64,000 nt of DNA from Chrysoperla carnea (lineage: Eukaryota; Arthropoda; Insecta; Neuroptera; Chrysopidae). The notes below the pieces were generated by a model that was not told where the DNA came from, searched no databases, and saw only the letters and a list, made by a program, of their open reading frames with translations. A program made the position numbers and the translations under genes. The stretch covers positions 7,262,001-7,326,000 of the forward strand of contig NC_058339.1 in assembly GCF_905475395.1 (NCBI RefSeq), given 5' to 3'. Shown one piece after another: positions 20,843 to 33,500 of this stretch. Position 1 is the stretch's first letter; each line of letters begins with the position of its first letter.

Positions 20843-20935
20843 TGGCAATAGTAACATCGAAATTCTTCAACGGTTTCAACCAAAAATGTTACGTGGACCA
20901 CATAACAGTCCAAAAGATTTGGCCGACATTAATTA
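20843..20935 (+). pseudogene. Second copy of the non-LTR ORF2 C-terminal fragment
   Basis: 20843-20888 repeats 20165-20210 almost exactly (GGCAATAGTAACATCGAAAT and onward; protein NIEILQRFQPKMLRGPHNSP). After ~50 bp the two copies diverge, this one being closer to the usual family text. Confidence 0.6.
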
Positions 20936-20965
20936 ATGCAATGCCAAAAAAATGATGATGAAGAA

Positions 20966-21072
20966 GCGGGACCTTCATGGAAAGAAGAAATTATATTCAT
21001 TGATACAAATAGTAAAAGAGACATTGAAACGTCTGTTGACGAAATGCAAAAACAAAAAGTATATTAAGCAAC
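20966..21072 (+). pseudogene. Densovirus NS fragment matching copy A
   Basis: GAAGCGGGACCTTCATGGAA at 20966 is identical to 4792 onward, and ACGAAATGCAAAAACAAAAA-type text then aligns with 4867-4895. The middle is shortened. It belongs to the same viral lineage as copy A. Confidence 0.6.
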
Positions 21073-21354
21073 ATTTCCAGCTAAACTTTGATGAAATATT
21101 ATTCCCCTACAGCAGGGATCTCCAAATTTTCCAGCCTAAAGGTCATACTGATTACTCCAGTAAGTTCCGAGGGCCAAAACCATATTATCATTGTTGCCGG
21201 TGATAAAAAGTGAAATAGTCCACTGATGAAAAAAGTCCGAAAAAGTACGCAACGTTGAAAAAAGGCTGCAAATCGGATTAAAGTCCGCAATACGGCAACA
21301 CTGCATATTATTAATTTTCCTGCATACGACAACACTGCATAATATAACATTAAA

Positions 21355-21520
21355 CGTCATTATGAAACAAAACTCAAAACTGAACAAGAGGCTGCAACCC
21401 GTGCCAGCTTTCGTGTGGCTCTTGAAATTGCAAAACGTGGAAAACCATTCACCGATGGAGAAATGATCAAAGAATGCATAATTGCAGTAGCCGAAGAAAT
21501 GTGCCGAAGTAGGGCCTACA
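21355..21520 (+). pseudogene. hAT-lineage / GTF2IRD2-like transposase fragment
   Basis: Reads EAATRASFRVALEIAKRGKP, then FTDGEMIKECIIAVAEEMC. This closely matches the block AT..SFRVA..IAK.GKPF..GE.IK.C...VAEE found in hAT-related ZBED/GTF2I-repeat transposase proteins. About 55 codons survive, uninterrupted. It stops at a breakpoint (~21520) where duplicated zinc-finger-gene sequence begins. Confidence 0.7.
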
Positions 21521-21864
21521 AGATTGTCAATTTGAAATGATTGATCACTTGAAGACGGTTTTTTTTGTTGAAAAATTTTCGGTTTTAAATGTTTTATCAT
21601 TTAAAAAAGATTCTTCTACTTCAGCATTATTGTTATTTAATATTTTATCACTTGAAAAACGTTTTTCCCCTACAGGATTGTTAATTTGAAATGCTTTATC
21701 AATTGAGGGTGGTTTTTCTATTACATAATTGTTTAATTTTAATGTTTCTTCTTTTGGAAATCGATTTTTTTGTTGTATGATCGAATAAATGGTTAACAGC
21801 GGTAAAAGTGTCATTAAAAACATCGCTTCGAAATGGTTTATCTTCTGTATGATTCAGTGAAGCG
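21521..21864 (-). repeat. Partial duplicate of the C2H2 gene's last exon
   Basis: 21521-~21878 is a direct copy of 22912-~23262, highly similar throughout, and encodes the same finger-free segment (KNRFPKEETLKLNNYVIEKP, NPVGEKRFSS, EVEESFLNDKT). It lies immediately 3' of the gene on the minus strand. The last codons and stop of the gene (21865-21878) sit at the edge of the duplicated block. Confidence 0.85.
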
Positions 21865-24800
21865 TCATGATTGGTATATTGATATATGATTGGATTTTTC
21901 TTCGATATGAATTCTTTTATGGCCAGCTAAACTGCTTTGATGAGTAAAAGTTTTATCACAAATTCCACAGGTAAAAAGTTTTTCACCGGTATGTATTCGT
22001 TTATGTTCAATTAGATTACCTTGAAATGTAAATTTTTTATCACAGACATCACACGAATGAGGTTTTTCTCCAGTATGTGTTCTTTTATGTGCAACTAAAT
22101 TACTCGATCGATTGAATTTCTTACCACAAACATCACACGAGAATGGTTTTTCTCCTGTATGAATTCGTTTGTGATTACCTAAACTACTCTGTTGTGTAAA
22201 TGTTTTACCACAAACATCACATGAGAACGGCTTTTCTCCAGTATGAACACTTTTATGATAGTGTAAACTGGTTCGATGGATAAATTTTTTATCACAAACT
22301 TCACATGAGAAGAGTTTGATTCCTGCATGAATTCGTTTATGCCTTACTAAACTATTTTTTAAAGTAAATTTTTTGCCACATTCATCACATGAATGTAATA
22401 ATTTTTTCGTAGGAATTGCTTTGTAATTGTCTGTATTGATCTGCGTGGTTAAAATTTGTTGAGATAAATCTTCATGGCCATGTTTTAATTTGTGTTTAAT
22501 TAAGCTACTCTTCAAAGTAAATGTTTTATTACAAACATCGCATGAATTTTTTCGCATAGCCTTTGAAAACGACTCATCAGAAGCATTAGAAATACTTTTT
22601 TCTCTAGAGTGAGTTCGCCTATGTCTAACAGAAGTGGTTTTACAAGTAAATGTTCTGTCACAAACATCACAAGAATATGGTTTTTCTCCACTATGAATCC
22701 TAATATGCACCATTAAGTTATGTAAACGATTAAATGTTTTCCCACAAACATGACATGAAAAGACTTTCTCTCCGGTGTGAATTCGTTTATGTCTCGTTAA
22801 ATTGCTTGATTGAGTAAATGTTTTACCACATAGATCACACGAATATGATTTTTCTATTGTATAATTTTCGGTCGGAAATTTTTCATCATTTGAAGGTTTT
22901 TTTGTCACAGGATTGTCAATTTGAAATGATTGATCACTTGAAGATGGTTTTTTTGTTGAAAAATTTTCGGTTTTATATGTTTTATCATTTAAAAAAGATT
23001 CTTCGACTTCAGAATTGCTGTTATTTAATATTTCATCACTTGAAAAACGTTTTTCCCCTACAGGATTGTCAATTTGAAATGCTTTATCGCTTGAGAATGG
23101 TTTTTCTATTACATAATTGTTTAATTTTAATGTTTCTTCTTTTGGAAATCGATTTTTTGTTGTATGATCGAATAAATGATTAACAGCGGTAAAAATTACA
23201 TTACAAACATCGCTTGAAAGTGGTTTATCTTCTGTATGATTCAATGAAGTATCGTGATTGGTATATGTTTCATCATGAATAAATGAACTTTCTGCAACAA
23301 AAAAGGAAATGAATTAATACAAATTTAGAGAAAACTAATGAAAATAAACATTTATTCGAGTAAAATTAAAACTGTTTTGTGATTTACTGTCTTTAATAAT
23401 TTATACTATTGTTTTTTGTATATAGAGCCTGAAGAACCTATAAATCAAATAGCGAAACGTTGCAACAAAATGTTTACTGATTGATCGTTATCCTGATAAT
23501 AGTATTGGTACAAGAGCTCGCAATGTCAGCAGAATAAGAATTTTATTATATGTTGCTCTTCTTGTTCTTTCAGTTAGAGCTTGGGCCATCTGGCTGGCGG
23601 TAGTGGTTGCGTTTACTACTGCGCAGCCCATATGTACTGGTAATAATCCTAAAATGTACAGGTAATAATCCTTTTAAAAGTGTTTTAGCATGTCTGTAAT
23701 TTTAATATTCTGTTATTTAAGTATACAAAAACCTAAAATTAAAAAAAAAAAAACAATAGAATTACATAAGATAATAAAAAATAAAAAAAAATTGCTGACT
23801 GCTGCTGGATTCGAACTCGGAACTAATAATCCCTAAAACATTAAAAATTAAATACTTGCGCCTTAACGATCATGGCCATTTAACATCTATACAGATTGTC
23901 ATAACTTAAGATAAACATAACACTAATGTCCAAGGTTTAGCAACCGAATTACCGATTGGCAAATTAATTTCAGGTTTTTGTATACTTAAATAACATAATA
24001 TTAAAATTACAGACATATTAAAACACTTTTAGAAGGATTATTACCTGTACATTTAGGCTACGCAATACTAAAAGCAACCACTACCACCAATCAGATGGCC
24101 CAAGCTTTATCCTAAAGAGAACGAAGAACAACATATCATAAAATCAGCAATAATAAAATTCTCTCTCGAAAACGTTGCGAGCTCCTATACTATATTTTAA
24201 TTTTTCGGATCTGATCTTATTAAATAAAAACTTTTTTAAAGGAATTTACTATTTTTATGCTTACCTAGTGTATGTGTGTGATCTTGTAAATTATCATTTC
24301 CATTTGAAAAAGAATTTTCTATATTATCCAATTGCTTGTGTTCATAGAAATTAGATTGAACAGTTTTATCACAAACATCACGTGAATATGGTCCTTGTTT
24401 CGTATGAATTCGTTTATGATTTCCCAACGTACTTTGTTGAGTAAACGCCTTATTACAAACATCACATTTAAATAGTTTTTCACCTGTATGTGTTCGTTTA
24501 TGCTCGACTAAATTACCTTGAAATGTAAATTTTTTATCGCATACATCACATGAGAATGGTTTTTCTCCACTATGAATTCGTTTATGTGCAACTAAATTAT
24601 TTCGTCGATTAAATATCCTTCCACAAATATTACATGAAAATAGTTTTACTCCAATTTTATTTAAATTGTTTTGTTGAATAATTGATTTTTCAAAAGAATT
24701 ATTTTCTCCAATATGATGACTACTTTGATGGATAAAATCAGTTTGTTTTCTTGTGTGAACACGTTTATGTTTAACTAAAGTGGTTTTACATGTAAATTTT

Positions 24801-27800
24801 TTCTCACATATATCACATGAATACGGTCTTTCTCCAGTATGAGTTCGTTTATGATCCACCAAATTACTTTGAAACGTAAATGCTTTGTCACAAACATCAC
24901 ATGAATACGGTTTTTCTCCACTATGAATCCTAATATGCACCATTAAATTACTTTGTCGATTAAATGTTTTCCCACAAACATGACATGAGAAATATTTTCT
25001 TCCAGTATGAATTCGTTTATGTCTAGTTAAACTGCTTTGTTGCGTAAATGTTTTATCACAGATATCACATGAATATGATCTTTCTCCAGTATGAATTCGT
25101 TTATGTACATCGAGGTTCCGTTGCATTGGAAATGCTTTATTACAAATATCGCATTTAAACGGTTTTTCGATGGTGTGAAATCTTATCTTGTGTTCTATTA
25201 AATTGCCTAAAATAAAATAAAAAGTCTATGAATATGTTTGTTCTTCAGATATAATACTTTTAAGTATAATGGTATAAATTATATATGTGAATCTGTCTTT
25301 AGATTGTTAAATTAACACCGTGTGAATTTGTCTTTAGAATAATAAAAAGTTACTAAGAACCATGGATATAAGAATATTTTAAAAGGGGTGGAGTATTAAC
25401 CGAGTGGGATGAGTCTCACTCAGGGGGAAGAGGCAGGGTATCATTGTGCCTACTTTCTATTGGCTGTTAACTAGGTGCATGCTGAAAGTATGCTCAAAGC
25501 CTTCTTTAAGGTAGTACCTACACGAAAGTGATATTCCAAGAATTTCTCAAAACTCAGAATATAAAATATTTAATTCATAATACACTTGCTGTTAAAATTA
25601 GAAGATGATTTACCATGCCATACATGAGATATTAGCAATTAAAAGTGACGCAATTTGTACGTGTACATGGGAGAAGTGTATAAAAATACACAAATTTACA
25701 AATATTATATTTATTTACCAATGAATGACGTCCACCATCTCTATGAAAAACTAATATAATGTAGAATACTATATTTAGAAAATATATAAATAAAAATAAA
25801 AATTATTTACCATATAGTTTCGATAAAAAACTTAAATAAATAACTCGTTTTAGCGATAATTTTTGTGGAAAGCATATAAAAACTAATGGTAAAGGTATAT
25901 ATCAAAGTATGTGTGTGTATACGTATAGAATATATAATGGTGAGTAACTACAGTCTTGTGAAAATAATATATGGTATATGTATAATAGTCATAGCACAGT
26001 TAATGCACTGAATGATAGTATTAGTCCAAAACTTTTTGACTGGACGGTCGCGGAGGAACTACCTTAAGTGTTTTTGATTCGTTTGTAAGCATGGAAACAT
26101 GTTTCACGTAATCACGTATGGTTGACGTGTGTGGACAACATAAATAAATAAAAAGAAAAGTGAAATTTGTAAAGAAAAATAAGTACGTGAAGTATTTAGG
26201 CTTGTTTTAAAACAATTTTTTCAACGATATAAGTAACCTAAACGCAACCCCCAATATTCTATTCAATTTAGTGAATATTAAATCTTCAATCCTACAACTG
26301 TTAAAACTATTTTAAGTTAGCTACTGAAATTCAAAAGAAGACTTGAAAATGCGTCGATTAATTTTCAATACTAAATTTGAACGTATTATAGAATGTTTAA
26401 AATATGAAATTAATGTAAAAATTTATTTGGGGAAATTATTACATATTTATGTATTGAATTATGTACCCATGAACCTAATCTTAATTTAAATAAGTGAAGT
26501 TTTATTTTTATTATTTTACAAATTATTTACAACATATTCTTTAGGTAATTAGTCGGGGTCGTAGGAATATTAAAGGTATATTCCTTCATCCAAAGGTAAT
26601 TAGTTAAAAATATTATATTTGTAATTAATTTCTAAATTGTATTTTTTTTTAAAAATACTTTTTTTTTCTTTAGGGTACAATATTTTACTTCAAATAGAGA
26701 TTTTTTGCTCGGAGCAATCTACAACACACGTAGAATTCTCGAACCAGTTAAATTTTCCCGCAATTGAGAGTGCGAACAGCCGCAGCCAATCAAAAGCAGG
26801 TATATTGCTTGAGGCAAGCTAAAACCATGGATATAGAAATATTAAAATCGCAATCGAAATAATAAAACACATGAAATATTATGGTTTTATTTAAATTTCC
26901 TGTAAGTAAAAGCCACAGCCAATCAAAAGTAGGCACATTGCTTCCCCCCTGAGTGATACACCCCCCCTCGTCTAAAGTAGGACTGTATACTACATCCCTA
27001 CTATAATTACTAGATCCGTGGTAGCGCTAAAACATCTTCAATAGCCCGTGATTTTTTGGACTGTTGAAGATGTCGATTGTACACGGAAGAACTATACGTT
27101 AAACATAAATGCAAAATGAACGAAAAACGTAACTGGTGTTAATATTTATTTTATTTTGAAGCTTGACTTTCATTTACTACACCATACAGCTAAATGAAAA
27201 TGTAAACTTTTTCTTAACATGTATTAACAAATAAAACGCCATTTTGTAAAGAATAGTGATAAGATGGTGTACAAAATGGCGGCCAGATAACTAAAAGATG
27301 AAAAATGTGGTTTTAAGGTAGTACCAGCATGAAATCACTTTTCGACAGATTTGGCCGAATTTTTTTTCTCGGGTTTATAATAGCTTTATTTATGAATTCC
27401 TAAAATTTCATAATTTTTGACCGTTTAGATCGCGAGATATTTAAAGACAAAGTTCGCGATTTTGAGGGTCATGTCCCATTTAAAGCATGTAAAATGTCCG
27501 GTCTCTCCAACTATTTTTTATGATATTATTATATATTGAAGAAAAAGTAGAAAAAAATTTTTATACAATACAATTCTAAAAAAAAAATTTAGAAATTAAT
27601 TTTCACTTTCGAGATATTAATTTTGACGTAAATTGATCGATTTTGGGACGTTGGCATAATTATTTCCCATTTTAAACGGTCAAAATTTCTGAAACTTTGG
27701 GAATTAATAGTAAGCATTATTAAATTCTTAAATTTAATTTTTCATTAAATTCTGTCGAAAAAAAAATTGTACCATTGCTTTAACATAGAAACTGCAAATA

Positions 27801-28706
27801 CCATGCTGGAACATCGTTAAAAACGAATTTAGTTTTCTACAAGTATTTGAAACAATTTTCATTCAGGTTTCCATAAGAATATCGGGCATATCCTTGTGGG
27901 AATTAATTTGGCATATAAATAGTCTAATTAATGTTACTTTTGCACATTTGCAAGACAAAAAAAACTATCAAAAACTAAGAATTTGACGGAAAAAAATTTA
28001 CAGTACTGTTTGATTTAAAATTAGTCAAAATATTAAAACTGACCAAGTTTACCTTTTTTTTCGATTATTTCTTATTTAGAATGCTAATACTTTTTGTTTA
28101 AAGGAAATAAAATATTATATTTTAAAATAAATTACCTTGAAATCCAAATTTTTTGTCGCAAACATCGCACGAATATGGTTTCTCCCCGCTATGCGTTCTC
28201 TTGTGTGCAACCAAATTACTTTGTCGATTAAATCTTCTATCACAAACATCGCATGAAAATGGTTTTTCTCCGGTATGAATTAATAAATGATTTCCTAAAC
28301 TACCTTGCTGAGTAAATGTTTGACCACAAATATCACAGGAAAAATTTTTTTCACCAGTATGAACATTTTTATGATAACGTAAGCTACTTTGATGGATAAA
28401 CTTTTTATTACAAATATCGCACGAAAAACGTTGTTCACCCGTATGAATTCGTTTATGCCGGACTAGGTTGTTTCGAAACGTAAATTTTTTCTCACAATGG
28501 TCACATGAATATAATTTTTCATCACTATGAGTTTTTTTATGTACTATTAAAGTTTTTTTTGAGCTAAATATTTTGCAACAAACATCACAGCTAAACGATT
28601 CAATTGTTTTTTGTTTAATTTCAAATTCTTTTTTATCTTCAATTTTAATATTTTTACTTTTGATCATCACCAAACTATTAGTATTATAGAATAAACAATC
28701 AGCCAT
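21865..28706 (-). CDS. C2H2 zinc-finger protein, three coding exons, ~24 fingers
   Basis: Minus-strand exons: 28706-28136 (ATG at 28706), 25206-24265 and 23291-21865 (stop). Junctions are GT-AG and all phases agree; the first junction falls inside a finger so that GFQG|NLIEHK is restored. The product is ~980 aa. Exon 1 has about 5.5 fingers (YSCDHCEKKF..., FSCDICNKKF...). Exon 2 has about 8 plus a degenerate one whose first Cys is Arg (YSRDVCDK). Exon 3 has ~75 residues of finger-free Ser/Glu/Lys text and then ten fingers. Linkers are of the TGEKP/TGEKLF type, so nuclear DNA binding is expected; the target is unknown. Finger order IHQSSL–TQQSSL–NRQSNL–FQGNL recurs in exons 1 and 3, showing block duplication. 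No KRAB, ZAD or BTB domain is visible. It is divergent to the NOG1 gene. Confidence 0.8.
23501..24196. repeat. Foldback element with ~240-bp inverted arms and tRNA-like core
   Basis: 23501-~23745 pairs with the reverse complement of ~23958-24196 (GAGCTCGCAA..., GCTTGGGCCATCTG, GGTAGTGGTTGC, GTACAGGTAATAATCC). It lies in intron 2 of the C2H2 gene. The unpaired centre carries a tRNA-like segment (separate entry). Confidence 0.75.
23800..23880 (-). other. tRNA-like (SINE head-like) sequence inside the foldback
   Basis: On the minus strand, GGCCATGATCGTTAAGGCGC resembles the A-box/D-arm of class II tRNAs (Leu/Ser type). About 45 bases further on, GAGTTCGAATCC matches a B-box. The region between does not fold as a proper anticodon arm by eye, so this is a tRNA-derived relic rather than a gene. 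Confidence 0.35.
25207..28135. other. Intron 1 of the C2H2 gene with repeat remnants
   Basis: 2.9 kb intron. 25418-25470 and 26927-26975 are inverted copies of one sequence (CAGCCAATAGAAAGTAGGCAC / CCCCCTGAGTGA). ACCATGGATATA occurs at 25359 and 26824. 27300-27780 is typical dispersed insect repeat text. No coding feature. Confidence 0.5.
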
Positions 28707-30549
28707 TTTAAATTTCTTATGTTTACTTTCAATCCATAATAAATAATATTTTTTTTTTTTTAAATAGTCACTTTATTTTACAAAAAACGATGGATTATTT
28801 TATGTTTTAAATTTAATGAAAACAAACACCACATAATTTATAATTTTTATAACAGAACAGCAAATAACACTGCCCTACATGGTTTCATGATGGCTTCCTT
28901 CGTTTCGTTTTAACTTCTTGATGTGATGTGATGATTGGATATGACATATGATGTGCTTGTCTTATATCCGTATCCGTTATATTGTATGAGCATTGTGATT
29001 GGTTCAGAATTAAGACCACGTACATAGAGCTGACAGTAGTACCACCATGAAGAATAGATAACCAAAAAGTATAGGATATACTCTTTGTAGATAACATGAA
29101 GCATTTCATGGTAGATAACTAGGGATTGAGTCACTAAATTTAGTCTTCTATAATAGGAAATATTCATGTATTTTTTTAATATTTTTAATTCCTTGTTTAC
29201 ATCGTTATAATAAAGTAAAAAATATAAATACTGTTTAAAAATGCTGTATTTAAGTGTAAAAAAATATTTAAAATACATTATAATTTTGAGATATTTAAAC
29301 GCAGTTTTTTTGGCGCTCTCTGTTGATGGCGTATAAGTACGTGATCTGTCAATTGGTGACAGTTCAATGTATAATTTACATGCTAAAAAAATGAATTTAC
29401 AACATAGAATTTACACTCGTTATTATTAAGTTTTCTAATAAAAAGCCGTAGAATAGTATAATTTAATGAAATACCAAAAAAAATGTAAGTAATTAATATC
29501 ATACAGCATGTCAACAAATTTGACAAGCCTGTACTTTGATGTCACGTCCGTATACAAATTTGAATTTTCCGTTTTAGAAATAATGGTTTAGTTGAAATGC
29601 CCAGTCATTAAAGTTTCGGAAGAAAAATATTTGAACCAAATTTAAATTTCATGAATATTGAATATTTTATTTTTTGAATTATCATTTTCATACATCGTTA
29701 GTTCATGATTGTGAACCATAAACAAGTGTTTGTTCTTGAATTGTTTTTTTTTTTATAAATAATTATACATATAAAAATATACCTTTAAACTCCACCTCCC
29801 CCCACCCAATTGCAATTTTTAATATATTTTTGTTATTATTAGTCGTGCACATACTTAATGCAAATTTTAGATTTATACGGTTTTCTCATGGATGCCATTG
29901 TCAGAATTGAATTCATCAGCTTTCAAATAAAAAAAGAATCAACCAAATCGATTCACTCAGTCGAAAGTCCTTGACAAACTCATATTTTCTCGGAAATGAA
30001 TCCAACATACTCTTTTCAAATTCCATAAATTTTGAAACTTAGGAAAGGTCTTTAAATTTAATGAACAATGGTATATCACAAGTCAAGATATTTGTTTCAA
30101 AACGGCGGAACAGGAGCCATTCGTTAAAATTGTACAAGTTTTTTATTACCTTTTTTTTTTTTGTTTACTTTTAATCATGTATACGCTATTTATTTTCATC
30201 ATGGTCTCTCGATTATAATTGGTGTTTTTAATATTTTTAATATGATACATGCAATTTTTCACACTACACTTTACTCTTTTGTGCTTTTAAATTGAGGTAA
30301 ATATTTTCCAAACGCCATAATTTAATTTTTTTTATAAATTATTTATTATTAAAGCTGTAACTTGAAATTAGTTTATACTTTGACAACCAGGTGTCATGCC
30401 TCCATTTGTCAGATTCCAATAATGAACAAACCTAATATGAAGAATATTTTGTTTTTTGAAAGTTGTAACATAACCTAAAATTCTTTTTAAATTACGCCAC
30501 ATGGCGTAGACATTAACATATTAAAGTAAAGAATTATTAAAAACGAAAA
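28707..30549. promoter_or_regulatory. Head-to-head intergenic region between C2H2 and NOG1 genes
   Basis: 1.84 kb containing both gene starts and therefore their promoters. No TATA box stands out at either end. 29152-29665 is occupied by a MITE copy (below). 29666-30549 shows only AT-rich DNA. Confidence 0.45.
29152..29665. mobile_element. MITE, mariner-type ends, copy 1 (~515 bp)
   Basis: Starts AATAGGAAATATTCATG and ends with the imperfect reverse complement CATGAATATTGAATATT. It is the same family as the copy in NOG1 intron 3, aligned over its full length. It lacks the secondary insertion that copy 2 carries, so it serves as an empty-site reference. Confidence 0.8.
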
Positions 30550-33500
30550 ATGTCAATGTACAATTTTAAAAAAATCGCTGTGGTCCCTCCAGCAAAGGTA
30601 ATTAAATGAGAAAAGTAGCAAATGAAAATAATCGTAATAGAAAACTAAATAACATACCTAATTATTATTTTTAAATTTTCAGGACTTCATCGATATAATA
30701 TTATCGAAAACACAAAGAAAAACTCCAACAGTAATTCATAAGAATTATAAAATATCTCGTATACGTGCATTTTATATGCGAAAAGTTAAATTTACTCAAC
30801 AAAATTTCCATGATCGTTTAAGTCGAATTTTACAAGAGTTTCCTAAATTGGATGATGTACATCCTTTTTATGCTGATTTGATGAATGTTTTGTATGATAA
30901 AGATCATTATAAATTGGGTTTGGGTCAATTAAACACTGCCAGACATTTAATTGATAAGTAAGTGAAATTTTTTTTTTTGAAAAAGTTTTTGTCAAGTGAT
31001 ATCTTTAAGGATGTACGAGCGCCAATACAATTTTGAACTCTAGTGCAATGAGTTTGAACTAAGTCTGAATCAATTCCGAAAATTTTAGAAGCGGTTTTCC
31101 AAATTATTTAAATAAATAAGTGACTTAGAAAGTAGGCATATTTAATATTGGTCTTATGGGTAAACGATAGATTCTCAAACTATTCAGCTTTCGATATTTC
31201 GAAAACACAAGGCAGATATCGATAAATTGTATTCTTATTTTTCGTCTACATTCATGAAGTTATAACAAAATTCATCATCAAAGTCTAAAATAAGGTACAA
31301 ATAGTTTCAAGTACAAGTCTAAACTTACCTTGGCGCTCGTTCTACCTTAAATCAGTTAAAAATCCGTTTCGTAGGAAATATTATTAAATTTATCCAACTT
31401 ACCTAACGATTTGTACGTCCTTAAATGAGCTGGCGGAACGAATGAATGTAGACCTGCTATGGGTACCGGGGTACAGGGACATTCCAGGAAATGGTGAAGC
31501 CGGCGAGCTTGCAAGATATGGCACGATGCTGCCGGACATAAGCATCAATAAATAACCGGGAGTTCCATTTGCGAACTGCAAGTTACTCCTGAAAGAGGAT
31601 ATTCTGAAAAAAGCCAATCTTAGATGGAAGGGAGAACGTACTTGTGGTACTACAAGACAGATATGGTCTGAGTACAATCGCAGGCGTTCCGAAGTTCTAT
31701 CACTTCCAAGGGCCCCTGTTCGCAAAGTTGTTGCGGCTATCACAGACGACCTCTCCGACCTAAAGTCAGTCGACGTCAAATCCCTCCTGCTGTTCTAAAA
31801 CAGCTCCAAATGGTTCATGGAGTAGTGGCCGGGGATGGGCAAACCCATTTACGGTATCACAACGGACCCTATGGTCTTAGTGTGTCCTACCCCAGGACAG
31901 CCACTCTAACCTAACCAACCTAACGATTTAAAAAAAAACGCTATAGTTATAAAAAAATTCAGGTGATTTCTGAGGACTCATTTTACTAATATTGTGAGTT
32001 TCGTGAAGTTCTTGTCAACCTAATAACAGTTTTGCGGGGAAATACCTTCAGTAATAATTTTATATTTAATTTACAGCGTAGCCAAAGATTATGTACGATT
32101 ACTCAAGTATGGAGATTCTTTATATCGTTGCAAGCAGCTTAAACGTGCTGCTCTTGGTCGTATGGCCACCATAATGAAAAGACAAGCAGCAAATTTAACA
32201 TACTTGGAACAAGTTCGTCAACATTTGGCTCGTTTACCTTCAATTGATCCTTACACAAGAACTATAGTTATTTGTGGTTTTCCAAATGTCGGTAAAAGTT
32301 CATTTATAAATAAGGTATGTATTTTCGAACATAAGTTCACACTTTTATCGAATAGGGAATATTCATGTATTTTTTTTATATTTTTAATTCATTGTTTACA
32401 CCGTTATAACAAAGTAAAAAATATAAATACTGCTTAAAAATGTTGTAATTAAGTGTAAATAAATATTTAAAATACATTATAATTTTGATATATTTAAACG
32501 CAGTTTTTTGGCGCTCTCTGTTGATGATGCATAAGTACGTGATCTGTCAATTGGTGACAGTTCAATGTATAATTTACACTTTAAAAAAATGAATTTACAA
32601 CACAGAATTTACACTTGTTATTATTAAATTTTATAATAAAAAGCCGTAGAATAATATAATTTAATGAAATACCATATAAAATGTAAGTAATTTATATCAT
32701 ACAGTATGTCAACAAATTTGACAAGCCCGTACTTTGATGTCACGTCCGTAAAAAAATTTGAATTTCCGTTTTAGAAATTTTTAAATGCCCTCACTGAATT
32801 TGTACTTTTATTAATTAATTTTAAGTAATTAAAAAGAATATTAATTACTAAAATAATGGTTAAAGGTGCAATTTCATGCTGACGCTTGACGCTGGTTAAG
32901 AGCGTCAAATCTAGTCACGTGGTCCGATTTCGACTAGAGTGCCATCTTTAATAATTCTAGCGTCAAAGCTAAACATTGTTTAGCTTTTTACACTGAGTAC
33001 TTTCGTAAACTTTGATCTGTCTTCAAATTCAAATCTCTCTAACAAATCTTATAACTATTAGACAATTATTTTTATAAATATTGTGACAAGTGATTACTTG
33101 TCACAATAAAATTCTTTTTCGCTTAATTGAAGCTATCTCTGCTTCGTAAATTTTTTTTTGGCATTCGTAAATCCATTTCTGATATTTGTTGGCACCAATC
33201 ATTTTTTGATTTGTAATAAAATATCCAGCTACGTATAAATACTCAATCTTTACTAATAAAGTCACAGATTCTGTTTACGTTTTTTTGTTTTGACGCTTTC
33301 ACGCAAGGTTATGAGGTTTGACGCTTGACGCTCGTTGATTTGACGCTAGAATTATTAAAGATGACGCTCTAGTCGAAATTGGACCACGTGACTAGATTTG
33401 ACGCTCTCAACCAGCGTCAAGCGTCAGCATGAAATTGCACCTTTAGTTGAAATGTCCAATCATTAAAGTTACAGAAGAAAAATATTTGAACCAAATTTAA

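Noticed and set aside
22818-23183. Plus-strand 121-codon ORF
   Set aside because: Antisense of the finger-free part of the C2H2 exon; internally repetitive because the exon is.
23800-23880. Functional tRNA-Leu/Ser on the minus strand
   Set aside because: Only the box motifs are recognisable; no anticodon stem or acceptor pairing is seen.
31399-31779. Minus-strand 126-codon ORF
   Set aside because: It is the antisense of the LINE RNase H region, whose sense frame has clear family motifs.
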